Assembly (NCBI RefSeq): GCF_032118995.1 | Contig: NC_092657.1 | Coordinates: forward strand, 5,348,391 to 5,412,390 | Direction of reading: 5' to 3' | DNA length: 64,000 nt | From: Asterias amurensis | Taxonomy: Eukaryota > Echinodermata > Asteroidea > Forcipulatida > Asteriidae | In this document: positions 55,114 through 64,000 of the stretch, piece by piece | How positions within the stretch are numbered: the stretch's first letter is position 1 | Layout: every line of letters starts with the position of its first letter | Position numbers and translations under genes: made by a program | The notes under the pieces: model-generated | Seen by the model: only the letters and a program-made list of their open reading frames with translations | The model's database searches: none | Told to the model about the DNA's origin: nothing

Positions 55114-56832
55114 ATGCATTTAGTATTGGCATTGCAATGTGTGCTCGTCATCATTGGGTTTCTTGGTGGTGTTAAAGGGCAAACTGTAACAGTGAGAAGA
55201 TGGCAAGATGCTGGAAATCCTCCACAGGAGTACGTAGAAGTAACTGAAGGTGAAACTTTGACTATGGATTGTGCTGTGTCGAACTACCGGTTACGGGATG
55301 TGTATTGGGGGAAAAGCGGCAACATGGGAATTGTTTGGTTAACGCATAACTTGAACCGTGAAACAAGTGATTTACGTGTATCAGTGAAACGATTTAGGGG
55401 TACTTATTATAACAGGTATTCTATGCAGATATCTGACATTACACAGGATGATTCCGGAAATTATATTTGCTATGCTACATGGTCCGGTAATGCAGACCGA
55501 GCAGGATATGTTTTCGTGTCCGTTAGGAACTTTCCCAAAGAGCAACCAGTTTGTTCTACGAATGAAACTGCAAGCCCAACCCATGATAGTGTCTTCTTGA
55601 GGTGTGACACTGCGAAGGGTAACCCCGGAGTCAACGTTACATGGACGGTTAACGGAGCGGGGGATGACGAAATCCCGAGCGGCAATGTTGTTGAGTACTC
55701 AGACGGCACGGGGCGAGAGCGCGTGCAGTCGGAGCTCCGGTTGAACTCCACTGATTGGGAGAATCGCCACCAGACGAGGGAGTTTGTCTGTACCGTCACC
55801 AGCTCAGAATTCCCCGGTTTAAATCACACTTGCTCTGTCAACGTGACTGTAAGCAGAGACGTAACAACGGAGGCGTGCTTCGATAGGACCGTGCCATCCA
55901 CAGGAAGCGGTTCCTCAGACTCCGGGTTAACACAAACAACCGAAACGACATCGGAATCTGCACCTGATCCTGAGGGTTCCGGTGCTCCACAAAATCCTAA
56001 GGGTTCCGACGATCCGCAAACTCAAGGTTCATCAGCAGTTGATAGCACACTTGCTATAGCCATTATAGTTCCAGCACTTTTCATTGCACTTTGCACTATA
56101 CTGATTTGTGTTTTGAAACGCAAGAGGCAAAGAAAAAACGAACGGGAAAGGAAGACGAAGGGAACCCCATCCACAATCAACCATAACAAAGCTAGTGCTG
56201 GTGAAGTTGTCGTTCCTTACTCGGTGACACAGTTGGAAAATGACACCTACGCTGACATTTCAAGCTCAGCGAACGATCTAGCTACCAAGGCATCTCCAGG
56301 AGCAGGTCAGTTCGATCCACACTGCCGGCCGTACTCCGTCACCACGCAGCAGAAGCAGAATGTCGACAGTGGTGTCGACTTTTCCAATTCGTCGTACGAG
56401 TCGTATCAACCATCAGGGGATGTCGAACACCGTGTTTCCCCGTATGAAGTCGAGTTGGACCTCAATGGCGATTGTGCCGTTTACTCACAAATACCGGACG
56501 AATCTAAAACACAGGACATTAACGGGCAGCAGTTAAGTACTGATTATGAAGCGGTCCAATCACCGATCCCTGAGGAACACCAACAGGACAATGTTTGTCT
56601 ATTCGGGACGGAAACACGAACGAACTTGTCACGAAGGAGCGGTAGTCAATCACCACAATCTGTTACGCTTGCAAATGAATTCGAAAGAGTCGACGACTTT
56701 TTCATAGAAGATGAATCGGATGAAGGGAGTGTGGACAATCCTATATATGAACCTATTACAAATGGACACAGTGGGGCGAATGTAAAGCCTGAGCCCAAGA
56801 CTGATGACCAACATATATATCAAATGATCTGA
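55114..56832 (+). CDS. Two-Ig-domain type I membrane receptor B with tyrosine-motif tail (572 aa)
   Basis: Paralogue of receptor A, also one open frame. Signal peptide about 1-22 (MHLVLALQCVLVIIGFLGGV). V-like Ig domain about 25-137 (Cys53, Trp65, DSGNYIC at 113-119). Second Ig domain about 145-247 (Cys164, Trp177, Cys226, plus Cys147 and Cys240). Stalk rich in Thr/Ser/Gly/Pro. TM about 312-334, then KRKRQRK. The ~235-residue tail keeps DTYADI (Y379), AVYSQI (Y457) and one NPIYEP (Y545). It ends in IYQMI (Y569), absent from A. A's IHYEVL segment and second NPIY module are missing, so the tail is about 85 residues shorter. Best-conserved parts are the second Ig domain, the TM helix and the VYSQIPDES motif. 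Function as inferred for A. Confidence 0.85.
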   Translation: MHLVLALQCVLVIIGFLGGVKGQTVTVRRWQDAGNPPQEYVEVTEGETLTMDCAVSNYRLRDVYWGKSGNMGIVWLTHNLNRETSDLRVSVKRFRGTYYNRYSMQISDITQDDSGNYICYATWSGNADRAGYVFVSVRNFPKEQPVCSTNETASPTHDSVFLRCDTAKGNPGVNVTWTVNGAGDDEIPSGNVVEYSDGTGRERVQSELRLNSTDWENRHQTREFVCTVTSSEFPGLNHTCSVNVTVSRDVTTEACFDRTVPSTGSGSSDSGLTQTTETTSESAPDPEGSGAPQNPKGSDDPQTQGSSAVDSTLAIAIIVPALFIALCTILICVLKRKRQRKNERERKTKGTPSTINHNKASAGEVVVPYSVTQLENDTYADISSSANDLATKASPGAGQFDPHCRPYSVTTQQKQNVDSGVDFSNSSYESYQPSGDVEHRVSPYEVELDLNGDCAVYSQIPDESKTQDINGQQLSTDYEAVQSPIPEEHQQDNVCLFGTETRTNLSRRSGSQSPQSVTLANEFERVDDFFIEDESDEGSVDNPIYEPITNGHSGANVKPEPKTDDQHIYQMI

Positions 56833-56881
56833 TCATGTTAGGGTTGGCATTGTTCAGTGATCGCTGATTGAGAAATGCTCA

Positions 56882-57231
56882 TTAAAGGCAGAGGACACTA
56901 TTGGTAATTACTCAAAATAATTATGACCATAAAACCTTACTTGGTAACGAGTAATGGGGAAAGGTTGATGGTATAAAACATTGTGAAGTAGCGTAGTTTT
57001 CGAGAAAGAAGTAATTTTCCACCTCAGAGATTTTGAGGTCTCGAAATCAAGCATCTGAAAGCACACAACTTCGTTTGACAAGGTTTTTTTTTCCTTCGTT
57101 ATTATCTCTCAACTTCGACGACCAATTGAGCTAAAACTTTCACAGGTTTGTTATTTTGTGCATAATATGTTAAGACACACCAAGTGAGAAGACTGATCTT
57201 TGACAATTACCAATAGTGTTCAGTGTCTTTA
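56882..57231 (+). mobile_element. MITE family A copy after receptor B
   Basis: TTAA then AGGCAGAGGACACTATTGGT; far end ACCAATAGTGTTCAGTGTCT then TTTA. A deletion near the centre removes part of the GAGACCTCA palindrome. It starts 50 bp after the stop and may supply part of the 3'UTR. Confidence 0.9.
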
Positions 57232-58128
57232 GGTTTAACTGTCTCACCCAATGCTTGAAGTGTTTAAACCCACAGTTGTATGATATCCCAAAACTAACCT
57301 GTGATAAATTCATTGAAAAAGGTGATAGCAGTTTTTTTTTAGATTGTGCCAAATTTCTGCAATAGGTTATGTCCAAGAAGTAAGACAATTTGCTACTGGA
57401 ACACACACTTTGAGAAACGTTACTGTCAGTAACGCTTCTCAGATTCAAATTAAGGTACAAAAAGGTGATATTTTTAGCTGCTGTACTTCTTACCAGTATT
57501 TCGTTGTTGACTTTAATTTCAGGGTCATATTACTAAAGGTATACAGACCCTTTAGGGGTCAATTAGAATGATGTGTTGATTTTGTTTTATTTTTTACCCA
57601 CCTTCACTCCCATATGTTCAGTTTGAAAAGTGTACAAACTATAGACAACAAACGTACCCATCACGACGAGAACAAACTAATGCCACGAAATGAAGAAGAT
57701 ATTTATAAATCAATGCTCTTTAACACAGTGTAGGACTTGCCAATCTTGTGCTGGCTTTAAGCTAGACTTGTGGACATGTCGTTAAATGTTAAATGTTGCG
57801 AATCGACCATCTCCCAACTATCCCACGAGAGGGCTGCTCAGCGCGAGACTACAAATTACTGCTCACATGACTTGTTCGCAAGTCTAACTTCCGGGATGTA
57901 ACCTTGGTATAGTTGAAACGGAAGAGGAAATTGCCAGATATTAAAAAACAAAGTTCTCAGTTTGTTTATGGTATATACAAAAAAAGGAAAAACATCTCAA
58001 AATAACAGCAACACAAAATAGCTTTGTTGATATGTAATTGTGTACCACCTTTTTGGATAAGACTTTGACAAAATGTGTACAAAGGTGCTCTGCCCTTCGT
58101 ATAGAATGCTCGCGTATTATCGCTGTTG
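57232..58128. other. Intergenic, nothing recognised
   Basis: A MITE-like edge, GTATACAGACCCTTTAG (57539-57555), is shared with 52301-52317. No gene seen. Confidence 0.4.
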
Positions 58129-58539
58129 AGAAGGCACTGGACACTCTTGGTAATTACTCAAAATAATTGTTCTCATAAAAACTTACTTGGTAATGAGCAC
58201 AATGGAGAGCCGATGACAGTATAAAACATTGTGGGAAACGACTCCCTCTGAAAAAGCTAGTTTTTGAGAAAGCTAGTTTTTGAGAAAGAAGTATTCTCAC
58301 TAAAATAATAATTTGAATTGAATTTGAGACCTCAGCAGCAGCTGAGGTCTCGAATTCAAGCACAGCTGAAAGCATACGACTTGTGCGACAAGGGTGTTTT
58401 TTCTTCCATTATTCTCTCGCAACTTTGACAACCAGTCGAGTTTAGATTTTCACAGGTTTGTTATATCATGCAAGTGTTGAGATGCACCTAGTGAGTAAAC
58501 TGGTCTTTGATAATTACCAAATGTGTTCAGTGCTTTGAG
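58129..58539 (+). mobile_element. MITE family A, diverged copy with internal duplication
   Basis: AGGCACTGGACACTCTTGGT at the left end; AATTACCAAATGTGTTCAGT at the right. Contains a local AGCTAGTTTTTGAGAA duplication and a strong central palindrome, GAGACCTCAGCAGCAGCTGA followed by GGTCTCGA. The TTAA sites have decayed. Confidence 0.82.
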
Positions 58540-60230
58540 GTTATGTTTTGTGCTTTTTAGTTTTTAGGTTTTAAACCACGAGTTACACTTATAGCCTGTA
58601 TTATTTTTTTAGATTCGTGATCATTGGTGGTTTTTAAACCATAACACGAAAAACAAGAACAGTCTTTATCTGAAAACAATGGTTATGACGTCGTGTGTTT
58701 GCTTTAATTTTCCATGAAAATGCACTATTTATTCCCAAATCATAGCTTATGAACCATGATATTTAACGCGTCGTAAAACATGTTATAAAGATAAGGCAAT
58801 AATGAACCATGAACAAACGTGAAGTTTACACTTGCATTTGTGTCCACTTTTAGAAGTAGGACAAATTAGTGCACCGCTAAACGGTCTGGTGAATCCACAG
58901 AGGGCGCTATTGCATCGGTCGGCACCCCGACCCTAACACTCCTTGGATTCGCCCTGTCTAAATTCAACTGATTTTTTTGTATGAGCTTTCAACCGACAAC
59001 AGCTAGGTCTGCCTTATTTGTACTCGTACGAAAACCATGCGCAAGCGTCATCTTAAGAAAAAAAGAAAGGAAAAAATCAATAATTGAGGGTTCCCCTTGA
59101 CGGAAAGATTACATTTACATTTAAATAAACAGATAAACAAACAAACAAACAAACAAACAAACAAAAATACCTTTGGGCATATCCATCAAGGACTAATTGG
59201 AATGTTATTCGCTGAACATTATTTTAGTTTAAATAATAAAGAGAGGAAACTGGAAGCCAACAAAATAAACGACGTTTTCATAGTTTTGTGAATACTTAAG
59301 TTTTTTTAATTACTTTACCAAACTTGGATATGCCATATAAAAAGCCACCGAAAGAAGGAATAGGAAAAAGTATTTTTAAATTGTTAACTTTTTCAAATAC
59401 ATAATCATATTGATAAAAATAATATCACTGTTACGTTAATACGTTAATAAAGCACCACCATATTGTAAAAGCAAAAGTCTGAAGATCTTCATTGTGTTAC
59501 AAATATCTTCACGTAGTACCAGTTCCATTATAACTGGTAAGCTGTAAGAACTGTGACAATAGTTGTTAAGCATTATTTACCTATTGATCTAAACTGATCT
59601 GTGGTGTACTGATGCCGTTTGTGTGGTTGTATTTGATGTTTAATGAACTCACTGAACCCGCTGTCTAGTCAGTATAACTGAAATCAGTTTGTTTACCTGA
59701 TGGGAACCAGTAATTACAAGCATTTGGTTTTGATTGGTAACCCAACACTGCTATGGAAGCCGGTTTAATGGAAGTGCACATTCATAACGTTTATCATGTT
59801 AAAAATCCATAGTGAAAATATGTACGCCTTTGTCATTCTTTCTTAATGAAAAGGGAATATTATCTGAAAGTGTTAAATTAATGGAGTGTTTCTTGGTGGT
59901 TTGCGAATGTTCAGAATTATGTGAACATGAGAATGTCTGCTGACCAAATCTCGCATAACACTTTACATTGACAGATTAAAATATTTCAACTAGAGCAATA
60001 GTTTGAATTGTTCCGTATCGTGTTCGCTCTACTTGATCGATTTTCTTTCATAGCCTAAAGCGCCCGATCCAAAGGCAACAGGCCCACCCCTTTTAAGTAC
60101 TTCTTTATTTTATAGTTCATAAAAAAGAAAAGGAAGAAAAGGGACGTTCAGACCCCGTAACAAAGTATAGGCGAGGGATCAGGCCAAGCAAGTTTTGGCC
60201 GGGATGGTCACACACAAAGAAAGTCAATGA
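58540..60230. other. Intergenic, nothing recognised
   Basis: No gene. Contains an (AAAC)n microsatellite at about 59127-59166. TTTATT at 60104-60109 is a minus-strand AATAAA that could serve the tubulin gene, but it is 1.3 kb from its stop. Confidence 0.4.
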
Positions 60231-60432
60231 CCAGGGGCCCAATTTCATAGAGCTGCTTAAGCAGAATATGTTGCTTAGCAGTTGTTTGCTAGGCAGAAAT
60301 GAACAGGATACCAATCACAAATTGTACATGTGACATGGAAGTTTTGGCTGGTAACCTTATTTTGGCAAGCGTTATTAGATTGTGCTTAGCTACTTTCCGT
60401 GCTTAAGCAACTCTATTAAATTGGGCCCCTGG
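60231..60432. mobile_element. MITE family D (202 bp)
   Basis: Termini CCAGGGGCCCAATTTCATAG and TATTAAATTGGGCCCCTGG, extending inward through GCTGCTTAAGCA / GTGCTTAAGCAACTC. Superfamily not assigned. A GGGGCCGATTTCACAAAGC-like end of a related element may lie near 21540. Confidence 0.88.
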
Positions 60433-60803
60433 TTATCCACTAAACGTAGGCAGCAGTAGCCTCGAGAATTTGTTTGGCAATACCGTGGGCATACACAGAT
60501 TTGATGGTTCTGTACTTTGACAGACAAACTTTCACTTTAATTGGAATGTAGTCAGTGTCTGATTTGTGTCAAAAAATAATAAGTTGATACACAACATTTA
60601 CTTAATATTGATAATTAATTTTTGGCCACTGCATTTGCCGCTGTCGCAATTGCTGATTATAATAGTTACCAATAGGTTAAACCAATGTTACGTACACATT
60701 GCAGAGCACAGAAAACACATAAGTTGACTATAGTTAAGGCAAACCCGAACGCTAAGCAAAACTTGGCGTCACAAAATGTTGTTAATGTGTGGTTTTAGAC
60801 TAA

Positions 60804-60975
60804 GGGGATCCCAGTGGGGATCCCAGGGAGATCACATGGAGATCCCCTGGGGATCCCAGGAGGATCCCCTGGGGATCCCAGGGGGATAACATGGAGATCC
60901 CAGGGGAACTCAGTAGGGATTCCAAGGGGATCACAGGGAGATCTCAGGGAGATCCCAGGGGATCCCAGTGGGATC
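60804..60975. repeat. GGGGATCCC-based minisatellite
   Basis: Irregular 10-12-bp units built on GGGGATCCCAG, GGAGATCACAT and GGAGATCCC. GATCCC is self-complementary in part, so both strands give Gly/Pro/Ile/Ser/Arg-rich frames. These frames are not genes. Confidence 0.93.
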
Positions 60976-61200
60976 ATTCCCAAGAAAATTACCCGGAAAG
61001 TGGTTTCAAAAAATGGGGAGATTTAAGAGTTATTTTCATAAGACTCCTTTTGTTGGCTAAGGCCACCATCACTGAGGCCAAACAATGGAAATGCGAATCT
61101 GTGTGCCGTGCCGGGCACATTATTTTACTAGTGATGGGTCTTCCCTTGACCTTAGTGAGGGCGCTGTTTGGGCTCGGACGTCATAAGGAATCTGTAGCCT

Positions 61201-61366
61201 AAGGCCATTTTCGAATTCACGGCTTTGGCTTTGGATTCGGCTTCAGGCTCCGTTCTATCGTCTGAAACCGGCTTTGAGCTTGTACGAAAAGCACGGGCCC
61301 ATGGGGCCAACCTAGCCTGGGCCGAATCTGTAGCCGAAGCCGTGGTTTCGAAAAGGGCCGTAGTAT
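61201..61366. mobile_element. MITE family H, copy 2 (beside the tubulin 3' end)
   Basis: AAGGCCATTTTCGAATTCAC and GGCTTTGGCTTTGGATTCGG face CCGAATCTGTAGCCGAAGCC and GTGGTTTCGAAAAGGGCC. It ends 18 bp from the tubulin stop codon, so it lies within the transcribed 3'UTR unless polyadenylation is extremely short. Confidence 0.82.
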
Positions 61367-61384
61367 TAACTTGACGCTGTTGTA

Positions 61385-64000
<2,616 letters not shown>

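Noticed and set aside
60795-61202. Collagen-like Gly/Pro-rich ORFs on both strands
   Set aside because: Explained by the GGGGATCCC minisatellite; no Gly-X-Y periodicity and no exon signals.

Overview
This is a eukaryotic, AT-rich, intron- and transposon-rich window with no operons, RBSs or CRISPR. It most likely comes from a marine invertebrate deuterostome, probably an echinoderm (sea-star-like). That placement is inferred from the gene set: a chordate-like RUNDC1 orthologue, an invertebrate AA15 polysaccharide monooxygenase, and expanded Ig receptors. It is also inferred from the very dense small inverted-repeat elements. No species is claimed.

Layout. 1-14.4 kb: no convincing gene; it holds a decayed ~430-bp tandem array, a tRNA-derived SINE, a 14-bp minisatellite, a 160-bp triplicate, and a local tandem repeat cut by two kinds of TTAA-flanked element. 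14.5-34.3 kb (+): a complete 14-coding-exon RUNDC1 gene (576 aa), its introns packed with repeats. 34.3-43.9 kb: RUNDC1 3' flank, a 17-bp minisatellite, several MITEs (one with a clear 8-bp target-site duplication) and a broken Ty3/Gypsy-type fossil. 43.9-46.9 kb (+): a complete four-exon secreted AA15 lytic polysaccharide monooxygenase (215 aa) in which two of three introns have GC donors. 50.0-52.0 and 55.1-56.8 kb (+): two paralogous, intronless-CDS type I membrane receptors with two Ig domains, one TM helix and long tyrosine-motif tails (ITIM-like and NPxY). 61.4-63.2 kb (-): the last two coding exons of a beta-tubulin gene, whose first exon lies beyond the window.

The genes do not form one pathway. 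RUNDC1 and tubulin are housekeeping cell-biology genes and the monooxygenase acts outside the cell on polysaccharide. The Ig pair is the most novel-looking part: a small tandem family of candidate inhibitory or adaptor-recruiting surface receptors. The other strong signal is repeat biology. At least ten copies or fragments of one TTAA-flanked MITE family are present, two of them with recognisable paralogous empty sites inside this same window, which supports TTAA target duplication directly.
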